From Procambarus clarkii (taxonomy: Eukaryota; Arthropoda; Malacostraca; Decapoda; Cambaridae): a stretch of 64,000 nucleotides of DNA. Below, piece by piece: positions 47,101 to 59,000 of the stretch. The stretch's first letter is position 1; each line of letters starts with the position of its first letter. The notes under the pieces were generated by a model. That model made no database searches. It saw nothing but the letters and a program-made list of their open reading frames with translations, and was not told the origin of the DNA. The position numbers were made by a program, and so were the translations under genes. The stretch lies in the NCBI RefSeq assembly GCF_040958095.1, contig NC_091181.1, forward strand, positions 27,554,904 through 27,618,903, given 5' to 3'.

Positions 47101-50100
47101 TCTCAGGGTGACCCTCATTGTTTTTGCCTCTGCCACGCTGCCTGTTGGGTCGGTGATACTTTCGACCCTGAGTCCTGTGAGTGTTGCTGCTTGCTTGTGA
47201 CTCAATTTACCCAATCCTCTGATGATTCTATTCGGGTACAGGCGGCACGTGCGTTGCAGTCTAGGTTTTGTCTGTTGCAACGCGCTCGGTTGGTTGCTTC
47301 CCCGGATGCCCCGGGGCTGCCCCGCTTTGCTTTTCGAGACCCGGACTTGGGGGTGGGGGTCGCTTCGATCCTGGTTCAGTCCGCACCTCCTCGTCCTTCC
47401 CCTTCTGTTCGTTCTGGTCCCCCGCCCCTGCTTCCGGCCCCGAAGCGTCTGAGGGTTTCGGGGTCGGAGCGGGGGTTACTTGATCTCGAGACTCGGGCAG
47501 CTTCGGGGGTTGCCCCTTCCGGGGGGGCGGCAGAGGCATTCGAGTCTTGTCTCCCGGCCGAAGCTTCAGGGTCTGACCAGTGGGCCCCCCTTCCTCCAGC
47601 TTTTCCGGCTGCTCCGTCCTTGTCTTGTGGGGTCGGGGCTTGGGGAGAGGACTCGGCCTCGGGTCCTGTGGTGACGGACCTCGAGGCTGGGGAGGGGCTG
47701 ACTTGGGGGCCTTGGGCCCCGCTGGACCCCGCCTGGGTTTTTCTTCCCACTGAGCGGGGCTTATTGTTACAAGGAGTGGGGTTTTCTTTCCCCCCCTCTG
47801 CGTACGAGTTGGATTTGGTGTCGGCCCCTCCCCGGGTACGGTTCCGTGTTCCCCCGGGTACGTCGGTTCCGTCCTTCAGGAGGTTTTCGGCTTATCGCAT
47901 CCAACCTGGTGTGGTGCGCGCGGCCTTTGCAGCTTACCTCCTGCGTGACCCGGATTATGCCTCGGAAATGGATCCGTCCACGTTCAGGTTTGGGACTTCG
48001 TTCCCTTTCTGGCTCCGTTACGAGGTTCCGGAGTCATCCTGGCTAGCAGACTGCCCCTTGTTTGGTCTGGATTCCTGGCATTCCTTCTGTCGTTCCCGCA
48101 CGCTGGAGTGGCGGGAAGCTTCCACGGTGCTTCAGGTTTTCCTGGGGGGTGAACTTGAGTACCTAAATGAGTGCTTGTTTGCCCCTGCCCTTCCCCGCGA
48201 TGTGGGCGTTATTCAGCTCCATGTGCAGGTTCCCTCCCTTTCGGCGGCGCTCGTGGCGGAGGACTTGCGCGCTCGGGGCCTTTTGTGTTCGGCCTTGCGG
48301 TTCTTTTCCCTCCTGGAGCTGTCTTCGGATTGGCTCGTGGAGGATGTGGGGACGCTTGGGTCCGTCCCGGGGTCCGGCACCTTGTCCTCGGCTGCGCGTT
48401 CGTCGGCTGCCTTGTTGAAGCTGTTCACGCCGATTTTGCGGGATGCGGTTTCCCTGTTCTATGCTTCCCGTCTCGCGTGTCGGCAGGCGGTGCTGGGTTC
48501 CTCCGTGGAATCTGCTTGGGCTCTGGCTCTTAGGCGTTCTTCACCTTTTTGTCCTCTCCTGTTTGGGGAGTCGGCCGTGGCGCAGTTTATTCAGGCTGCG
48601 TCGGCGGCTTGTCGTCCGATGTCGGACTTGTTGGTTTTCCGGGGGTCCCGGGGTGGGTCTTCCCGGAAAGGTCGTGCCAGGGCTCGGGGTTCCTCTCGTC
48701 GTGGTAGGCCTCTGGTGTCAGGTTTGGGGTTGGCTCCTCCTGCGGACCCTCCCTCGTCTGGTCGGCGCGGTGTTCGCGCTGTGCGGGGTTCTGGGTCTCG
48801 TAAGGGTCGCCGGCCCTTTCGCGGTTTGCCCCTTTGACGGGGCGATGGGGGGGCGGCTTGCGCTGTTCGCCCGCGCCTGGTCCCACGATTCGTGGGCCTT
48901 TCGGGTCGTGTCTCGCGGCCTGCGGTGGCGTTGGGTGGCCCCTCCCCCCTTTGGGGGGTCGGGGCTGGCGGGGCAGGCTTCTTCCCCTGCGCTCTGTCGT
49001 TTCGTCTTGGAGTGGGTACGCTTGGGCGTCGTCGAAACGACGTCGTCCCTCAGATGGGTTTCCCGTCTGTTTCCGGTTCCGAAACGGGACTGCGCGGACC
49101 TGCGGTTCATTCTGGACTTGTCCCGTCTGAACCCCTGGGTTCATTGCCCCTCCTTTCGGATGACTACGCTGTCTCAGGTTCGGCTCCTCTTGGAGCCGGG
49201 TGCTTGGATGGTGTCCCTGGACCTCCGGGACGCTTATTGGCATGTCCCGATTCATCCGCGGTTCAGGGACTGGCTCGGTTTTGTAGTGGGGCGTCTGAGT
49301 TACCGCTTTCGTTGTCTCCCGTTCGGTTTGAACCTGGCACCTCGCGTGTTCACACGCCTTACACGGGTTGTGGTGGCTCGTTTGCGTCTCCTAGGTGTTC
49401 GGGTGTTGGCCTACCTCGACGACTGGCTGGTTTGGGCTCCCAGCCAGTCAGCTTGCTTGCTAGCCAGGGATTTGGTTCTTTCCCAGCTCGCCGGGTTCGG
49501 GTTCTTGGTGAACTGGAGGAAGTCCCATCTGGTTCCCTCTCAGGTTCGGACTTGGCTGGGTCTCGTGTGGGACTCTCGGACCGCCTCCTTGTCTCTCCCT
49601 CCGGAGTCTCTCCTGCGGCTGCGGTCCCGCCTTCGTCTGTTTCTGGAGGGCCCTCGGGTCACCCGGCGGTTGCTCGAGGGGCTGTGCGGGAGCCTGAACT
49701 TCGCGATGGTGGTCTACCCGCCGGGTCGGGTTTGGCTTCGACGGCTGTTCTGGTTCCTTCGGGGTTCCCCCTTCCGCCTCTCTCGCGATCGCAGAGTTCG
49801 ACCCCCGGGGGACTTGCGTCGGTTGCTGCGTCACCGGCTTCCTCTTCGGGTTTTTCGGGGTTCAGTGCCTTGGCGCCTACCCGAGCCCTCGCTCGATGTG
49901 TACACGGATGCGTCGTCTCTCGGCTGGGGTTTTGTGACCAGTGCTCACCAGGCCGGCCAGGGGCGTTGGGATCCGTCCTTCCGTCGAGCTCACAGTACGG
50001 TGCGGGAGTTCGCGGCAGTGTGGTTTGCTCTGGGGAGGATTCGGGTGGCCCGCGGATCGACGATTCGGCTCCATTCGGACTGCTCTCCGGTGGTTCATTG

Positions 50101-53100
50101 CCTGAACCGCGGGGGTTCGATGCGGTCCTTGTCTCTTTGGGGTTGGTCGCTTCGGGTGACTCGTCTGCTGAGTTCTCGGGGTTTGGCTCTCCTGGCGGTT
50201 CACGTACGGGGCGTGTCCAGCGTCTTGGCCGACGCCCTGTCTCGCTTCGTTCCCCTCTCCACGGAGTGGACGGTCGACGACGAGTCCTTCCGTTGGCTTT
50301 GCCAGACGTTCGGGCGCCCCGAGGTGGACCTCTTCGCGTCGGCGTGGTCGCGGCGTCTTCCCGTTTATGCGGCGCCCTTCCCCGATTGCGAGGCCGTCGG
50401 GGTCGATGCCTTTCGGCTCGACTGGTCGAGGTGGGGGTTCCTGTACCTCTTTCCCCCAGTTCGGCTGTTGCTCCAGGTCCTGACTCGCTTAGAGACTTAC
50501 CAGGGGAGAGTTGTCCTTCTGGCCCCTTGGTGGCCGGCCCAGCCTTGGTTTCAGGCGCTGGTTGCTCGGTGTCCGAACCCGAGGGTTTTCCCGCGGCTCC
50601 GCCTCTTTCAGCAGATCGGGCCGGTACGTCACGTAGCTGGTTCGATCTTCTCCTCGAGTCTTCGCGTATGGTTTTTTTGACTCGAGTCTATCATCATCTC
50701 TATGGTGATCAGGTGGCCTCCTTGTTGGTGTCCCACCTGAGGGCTTCTTCTCGGCGGCAGTATGAAGTTTCCTGGCGGTCCTTCCGTTTCTTTTTGCGTC
50801 TTCGTCGTGTTAGCTCCTTGTCTGTTCGGGTGGTCTTGTCCTTCCTCTCGTGGTTGTTTCAGGACCGTCATCTTATGCCTAACACTGTCGCTTCGTATCG
50901 TGCGGCGCTGGCGGAGCCGCTTCAGCTTGCTTTCGGTATCGATGTTACGTCTGCGCCGTTTCGCAAGCTGTCTCGTGCATTGTTTCACCTCCGGCCTGCT
51001 CATGCGTCGCCTGAGCCGTCCTGGTCTTTGGACAGAGTGCTCGCTTTCCTTTCATCTCCTCGTTTCGTTGTGGCCCCTTCGGTCCAGGATTGTTTTTCCA
51101 AGGCACTTTTCTTGTTGGCTTTGGCCTCTGGGGGTCGGGTAGGGGAGCTTCATGCTCTCCTCCGGCGCAGGGGTTTCTGCTCTTTTGGTCGTGGTGATAG
51201 TTTTGTTCGTTTGCAGCCGTCTCCTTCTTTTCTGGCGAAGAATGAGACTGCTGCGTTCCGGAGGGGTCCATGGGTGGTTGATGCTTGGTTGGTCAGGCCG
51301 GGGGTGCATCATGTTTTGTGTCCGGTTGCGGCGCTTCGCCGTTATTTGCGCGCCACAGCTTCTGTGTCCGGGGACGCGCTGTGGGTTGATCCGGTTTCCC
51401 TTCTTCCCTGTTCGCGGGTTCGGGTCTCTCAGGTCGTCCGCAGGGTTATTAGGTCTAGCCAGCCTGCGGTCTATCCCCGTGCCCATGACGTTCGTAAGTT
51501 CGCGGCTCTTGCTGCCGTCTTTGGGAATATGTCTTGGTCTGATATTCGGGCGCGGGGATTTTGGCGGTCGAACAGGGTCCTGGCTGCTCGCTACCTTGTG
51601 AATGTCCCTTGCCCTCGTCGGGCATGTGTTGCTTTGGGTCGGCGGTTGCAGCCAGTTGTCTCGGCTTCGAGTTGAGGGGTGAGCGACGACCGCCTCCCGG
51701 GTAAGTCCCTCTTTTTCTGTCTGTGGGTAGTTAGCTCCGGGGAGCCGACGGGGCTCCCCCCAGAAAACCAGCGTTGAATGTAATGAAACGCCATTTTCTG
51801 GGTGAGTCCCGGAGGCTCCCCGGCATCCCTCCCTCCCTCCGGTCGGCGGTTTTTCGCGTTTTTGACATCCAGCCTCAAGAACTGAGGTGTGGGTAGCCGG
51901 CGCGGGGGGTCTGGGGCTCCCCCTTCCCCCTCCCGGGGAGGGGGGAGCTGCGCAGACAGCGGCGCGGCAGTGTGTGACGTCACACTAATTTGCTTGTTTT
52001 CGGTTGGGGAGTTCTATCCACTAGTTCGGTATTAGGTAGCAATTTTAACCAGAATAGGGGTTTGTTTTGGGGCGCTTACCTTTCTGGGTGCCTGTTCCGG
52101 TCGATGGCAGACATAGAATGCTTCCAACTACACGGGGGCTTCTATAGGCCATTGCTCCCCTTGCCTCTCTGAGGGGGCCCGGTTCTGGCCGTGGTCCCCG
52201 GTAGGCCTAAGAACTCCATACACATGACTGATGCCAAAGTCTGACATTAGCATATCAGCCTGGGATAGCTCCGGGGAGCCTCCGGGACTCACCCAGAAAA
52301 TGGCGTTTCATTACATTCAACGCTGGTTTTTTGTCATACACATCAATGACATAGATGAGAATATTACAAACCACGTCATCAAGTTTGCAGATAACACAAA
52401 GATTAAAGTGGGAAATGATAATGATGTTGAAGCCTAACAAAGAGATACTGTATACATGAACTACACAAATGGTCAGATGGCTGGCAAATGCTTTTTAATA
52501 TCGACAAATGCAAGACCTTGCATGTGGGGCATAACAACCCACACTACAACTACCAAATTTAATGGCATTACATCACAGCAGATTGATGAAGAAAAGGACC
52601 GTAGAGTCAAAATCCACCACTCGATGAAAGTTGCACAGCAGGTAGGAGCAGCAGTCACTTGGAATAATCAAGAATACCTTTGACATTAAGGGAAGGAAGA
52701 TAATGATTCACTTGTATAAATCTCTGGTGCAGGGCTCACCAGAGTAATCCATTTGGATTACTGTATCCAAGCATGGAGACCTCATCTTCATAAGGACATA
52801 GCTGCTCTCGAAAAAGTGCAACACCGAGCAACAAAAATCATACCAGAGCTAAGTCAACTCATGTACCAGGAATGTTTGAGGGCCACAGGGCTAACAACAC
52901 TGCAAACCAGGCATGACAGGGCAGATTTAATTGAAAGTTTTAAAATACTGAACAATTTGGAGGATGTTGATCGGAAAAATTTCTTCAAAAGGTCAGATGT
53001 AACACAAAAAAGGAACAATGGTGTCAAGCTCAACAAGCCACAATGTAGGACTGTGAACAGAAGATGCTTTGTTACCAACATGGTTATAAACCCAATGAAC

Positions 53101-56000
53101 TGCCTACCCACCAAAGCTGTAAATGCCAAAACTATTAACAGTTTAAGTACAGCTGCAAAAATCATCAAGGCAAATGGGGGAAACCTTAGACAAGCTGCCG
53201 GCTTCCTGCTCTCATTGAGGTCACTAGTGTTAGTGGCTCTTGGGTAAACACTGACAGGTTGGGGAGGTTCATGCAGGTGGTGCACGTGTATGTTGCAGGC
53301 CTGGTGGCTGACAGGTTCGGGAGGTTCAAGCAGGTGGTTGTAGCGAACATGGTGCTGACAGTTGTTCTACACTGTGCGTTGCTGTATGTGCCGGCGCGGC
53401 CCAGAGCCTCCATCAGGATGTCCTGTGGGCCTGATGGCAACGTCCTCACCTGGTCCTGCAACACCTGTCACCAACAACTCAACAACACCCAGCTACAACT
53501 GACTTTGCAGGTAAACTGTAATTTAATTAAGATTAAAACTTAGAATCTTTTAGTTTCTAGAACTTGTTGTTTTGTGTATGTAATAAGTATTATACCCCCC
53601 TGAAGGACAGAAATAGCCTAAGCAACTCTATCCCTTTGAGATGTATTTTATTATCTCAATAAACGTACGTACTTGAACGCCTTTAAGTTGCCAGTATATA
53701 CTGTACAGCATATACACTGATAAAAAAAAAGTTTAGTTCTGGATTAAGTTCAAGACTAAAGTATTTACCTCAGGACCACTATCTCAATAGTGGCTTTGAT
53801 GGGGATAGTAAGCCAGCGGCTTGTCGAAGGTCCCCCCATTTTTCCTGATTTTATCCAGGCTGTTTTTTTAACTTAATGTCTTGGCATTTGCAGCTTTGGC
53901 AGGTGAGATGAAGCCATTTCTCTTTGAATGAGTTACATCTGACCTGTTAAAGAAGTGGTCTGGATCAGTATTCTCCAAATTGTTTAGTATTTTAAAAATT
54001 GAGGTCAGCTCTTTCATGTCTGGTTTGCAGTGTTAGCCCTGTGACCTCAACCATTCCTGGTATGAGAGTCAACTTAGTTCTGAAATTATTTTTGTTGAAC
54101 TTTCTCCAAAGCAAATATGTTCTGAAGATGAGCTCTCCATGCTGGAATATGCCATGGCGTTTGAGTGGGTGTCTTGGCACTACTGTAATTTCCTTTTGGG
54201 TTATTGGATGTTCTCCCTGCCATCTGATGGTGCCTTTACTGACGGGGGCTGGATTCTGGTCCTTGGGCTCCGTTAGGTGCTTATGGCTCACAAGATTTGG
54301 GTGGGGTGCTCTAGGTTTGAAGCTGAGCAGGCTGGTCGTTTGGGGAGCCGCGGAAAGAAGCCCCAGAGAACAAATAAACATGGCGTATTTCCAGTTGGTG
54401 TCGTGCTTACTGTTTCTTCAGGCAAGGGCTGCTTGTACCAGTTTCTTCTGGCAAGAGCTGTGTATACCAATTTCTGCAGATCTCCCACATAAAGAACTTG
54501 ACAAGGCATGCACAGTCAGTTACAGCCTCGCTCCTATGCCAGGTAAGTCCACTATGGACTCACCATAGCCCATGCTACTTGGAACTTTTGTTCCGAGTAG
54601 CTGAATTTTAAATAAGAATAGCAGCAGCATGCACAGTGGGATAAATGTAGCAGGGAACTATTATCTGTAATATACAAATCTCCATTGTCTGTTCTGTAAT
54701 AATAGTGCCTTTGATAAAGGCGCGGTCTTTTTCATATTGAAAGTGAAACACGTGACTAGCGACAAGCGGAGGGGTTAGCACCATTGGCAGCTGGGAACAG
54801 TACATCAGGGGCGTGCCCAGGTCAAGTGCTCTCTTCTCCACCATAGATTGTTGTTGTTTTAGATTCAGCTACTCGGAACAAAAAGTTCCAAGCAGTACGG
54901 GCTATGGTGAGCCTATCGTACTTACCTGGCACAGGAGATGTGCGTCCGCCATAGATGTTTCACTCTCAGAGCACGAAACAAAAATTGTTTAATTATTCTT
55001 AAAAATGCTTTATAAAAATGTCTCTTATATGACTGATTCAACAGCTACAGGTGCTGTTATTAACATCAACATTTTTATAATAGAGTTAATCAGTTAATTA
55101 ATAGTATACATACAGTACATGTATACTTCAGCTGTGTGAGTTCGACTGTGTGTCTCCGCCCTCGGAGCTGAGCGTGTGTGTCCACGAGGAGGATCTCGCC
55201 ACCTGCCACAACTACTCTCTCTTTGATCAGGTATTTTGTTTTGCTTTGACTGAATTTGAGGTTGTTTTCGAACCCGTTGTTCATATACTTTGAACTGTGT
55301 AACTAAATGAATTTTGGAGTTCAGTTCCTGAGCCTATTATGTGCCTTTGTAACCCTTTCCACTACCATGCACAGGGTGAGTATTGGGTGCATATTAAATG
55401 AACTAAACTAACACTGAAATTTATACAAAATTTAATGGATGTTATTCAATGTACCATTGAGGAAGGTATGGGATGGAAATTGAAAATAAAGTAGAATTAA
55501 GAACAAAATGAGAGGTGGGTAATTTACATTTCCTTTTTGTGAGGAATAAGTCTTTTCTGCAAGGATTGGACATTTAAGGAGTAGATTTTGCTTTGAATAG
55601 ACAGCAATAGATTGCATTTGAAGACAGAATCAATAGTAGACAAATTTGGAAACATTATTTTAATGTGGGAGTTTAATTATATAGTTTCATAACTAACAGA
55701 TCACGCTCAACGGTACAGTATTGTCATGGAGAGAGGAGGAGAAGTGCAACCACACTTTGTACAACCCGCTGTACGACCAGCAAGTGTACCACACCCTTTC
55801 CTGCTCCTCCCAGTGCCATGTTAAGTGCCAGGTGATGCAGGTGCCACAGTGCCACGTGTCCGATGACCCTGACTCCACTGCCAACACTTTCTGGATCTAC
55901 TTTGTTCTTCGCATGATAGCCACCTTCTTTTTGAACTCTCTGTTTACTATGATGGTGAGTGTGTCATCATGGGTTTTCTAATGAAGTCATCATAATAGTA

Positions 56001-56052
<52 letters not shown>

Positions 56053-59000
56053 TTTTGTGAGTATGGTGACTCATTTTCTCTACCTCGCTTTCTATCCTGG
56101 CAGGATGCGATGACATTGGCTATTGTGAGACAACACAATGGAGACTACGGTAAACAGCGCTTCCTCTTCATCCTCGGCCTGGCCACAGTGCCTCTCTTGG
56201 CCGGCTTCACCCTCGACTGGCACGAGGCGTCCGTTGGTAGGCAGCATGCTCGTGTCCTGATGTGGGGTGAAATACTGTACTGAGATCTGTCAAACCTTTT
56301 CTGGTGATGGGCGGAAATTCAGATCTGTCTCTAATCTATTCTGATGTGGGGTTGAGACATGATATCTCTCTTGTACTCCTGGTCTGGAGTGAAAGGATGT
56401 ACAGTACAGGTGTACTTTTTTTTCATCACAGGTGTTGGGTACAAGAGTGAGATCTGTCTGTACTTTTTATGGGTGCAATAGTCGAGATACCGATGTCTCT
56501 ATCTAGATGTGCTTAGTAGTGCAATGAATGCTCTCTCTTTCATTTAAATTTAAAATTGTATTAATTAGCTATGACATTTTCTTCATCTAGCACATTATAT
56601 ATATATAGTACTTATATCTCTTGCACTGGACTATTCTTAATTCTGACATCTCTGACTATCAAACGTACTTTTTACACAGTATTTTGTATTGTTTATTTAC
56701 CTGACGATCTGATGATTTTTTCAACCTGGATTTTAAAATGTAACAGTTTTGGTATTTATGGCTTCGGAGGTTAGGTGTTTCCATGGGTTTATAACCCCAT
56801 GGGTGAAAAATCATCTCCTGTTTTCAGTTCTGCATTGTGGCTTGTTGAGCTTGACACCGTTTACTTGTTTGTGTTACATCTGAACTTTTGAAGAAATTGT
56901 CCGGATCACCATCCTCCAAATTGTTCAGCTGCATATGCTCAGGGTTACCTTCCCTGTGTGCTCCCTAGCACTGTCATTGTATTGCTAGAGTTGTCTTCTT
57001 TGAAGTGTTCGAGAGTCGCTCCTGGTCTCACGATTTGAGGGCTTTTTGGGTTGTTTCATAGTAAAGTTGGTTGGGTCCTTACCTTTCTAAGGGTTCAGAT
57101 CTTTCCAGGCAGGCTTTTCTTTTTGGTATTGTCAAAAAGACTGCCTTGCTTTGATAAGTTTCCCGGCTGTTACCTGTTCCAAAAAGGATCTCGCCCATTC
57201 CAGACTGAAGGCCCCATGTTCTGGAAGACTACTTTGTCCTTGGGTTTATTTCATATTACAGGCAGACTCTTGAATGCTCTCTCTGGACCTCCAGGATATG
57301 TATTGGAACATCTCTATACATCCAAGGTTCAAGGATTGATTAGGTTTTGTGGTAGGGTGGCAAGCTTACCACTTTCAGTTTCTCCTGTTTGGACTGGCTT
57401 CACACGTGTTAACATACTTGGCTTTTGTTGTAGTGATACTGTCGCCTAAATATCATGCGCCAATGGTGGAGGCGTTGCAGCTTGAATTCAGTATTTATAC
57501 TACCTTCGTAGCATTTCACAGGCTCTCTCGCACCTTGTTTCACCTCCAGCCTACTCGTGCGCCACTTATAACTGCATGGTCTTTGGACTGTGTTTTCGCC
57601 TTTATTTTCTCTTCTCATTTTTTGGCTGTCTCCTCATTAGTTTGTGATTCTTTTTCCAATGCTTTGTTTTTGTGTGTCTTGCCACCTGTGTATCTTTGGT
57701 GTCTCAATGGTTGTTTGGTAAGGGAGCTTCATGCTTTCCTCAGGAAGGGTGGTTTCTGTTCCTTTGGCCATGGTGGGCATTTGGTTTGCTTGCAGCCAGC
57801 TCCTTTTTCTGGCAAAGAAGCAGTTGGTTGGCTTTTGGAGGAGTCTTTTGGTTCTTGACGGTTAGTTTGGCTGGGGGTGAATCCTATACTGTGTCCAATG
57901 TCCAGTGGCAGCTCTCTGCCTCTACCTTTGTGCCATCAATTCTGCTTCAGTGGATACTTTGTAGATTGATCTGTTTCCTTGGTTTCCTGTGGCAATGCTT
58001 GTGTTTCTCAGGTTGTCTACAATGTTTTTAAGTCAAGCCAGTCTGCAGTCTACCCATGTGCCCATGATCTTCGAAAGTATGCCGCTCTCATGGCTATATT
58101 TGGTAATAGTCCTGGGCTTTCCTGGAAGTTGCAGGAATTCTTGAAACCTGCAACTTTAAGAACAAAGAGGTCATATAGATTCAAGCTAAGGAAGCAAAGG
58201 TGCCAAAAATATATTAGAAAGTTCTCTTTTTTTTCTAAACAGTGATAGACAGTTGGAACAAGTAAAGTGAGAAGGTGGAGGAGGCCAAAACCATCAATAT
58301 TTTCAAAGCATCATATGACAAAGTATATACAGTACTGGGGAAAATGGGACACCACAAACATAGTGTATTTACAGGATAAAAGCTGAGGTAAATTACATAA
58401 CTAATAGTGACACACAATAGTGGATGTAGCAAATAAGTGTAATGAACGTAGTGTAAAATGTGATGTTCCCTTCCCTCCATAGGTTATAAGGACTACTCTC
58501 CCGCCTTCTACCTGGGTGCTGCCCTCTGTCTTGTCTCTGCTGCTCTCATCACCAGACTCTGCTTCACGGTAGGTCACCACCACCACCATGCAAGGCTGTT
58601 TTCTGGGGGGAGCCCCGTCGGCTCCCCAGAGCTTATCCAGGCTGATATGCTATATGGGGGTTCAGTTTTTAGAAGGTTGTTTGGTAGACTTGGGCGCCGG
58701 TTAGCAGTACCCTGCCTACCCTGCCTGGGATTACCTGGGCATGAGATACGTTAAACGCTCAGGACCGTGGGAATTCCCTTAGGGGACGCGTGGGTCCGAT
58801 GGATGTGTCCTAGGAGTTTCCCCTCGCTTTGTTGGAGTTCGAGGGTTGCTCGGTCCCCTTGACTCAGGGTGACCCTCACAGTTTTTGCCTCCGTCTGCCG
58901 CCTGTGGGGTCGGGAGCACCTTCGACCCGGAGTCCTGCAAGTTTTGTTGCTTGTTTGTGACTCGGTTACCTGGTCTTATGCTTACTATGCGGGTGCAGGC

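Larger units (their letters stand above)
45957..52329 (+). mobile_element. DIRS-like tyrosine-recombinase retrotransposon, complete copy B
   Basis: About 6.4 kb. Inverted terminal repeats of 411 bp each (45976-46386 and 51870-52280). An internal complementary region at 51733-51823 contains the complement of both unique tips, the arrangement used by DIRS elements to replicate through a circular intermediate. Three long frames are intact: ORF1 (47038-48837), RT/RNase H (48845-50680) and tyrosine recombinase (50668-51675). GC content is far higher than its surroundings. There is no target-site duplication, as expected for recombinase-mediated insertion. The right tip abuts a LINE D fragment. Of the four DIRS copies here only this one could be active. 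Confidence 0.92.

Noticed and set aside
48892..50667. Upstream part of the 927-codon frame as recombinase
   Set aside because: It is the out-of-frame shadow of the RT/RNase H gene in GC-rich DNA. Recombinase similarity starts only after 50668.
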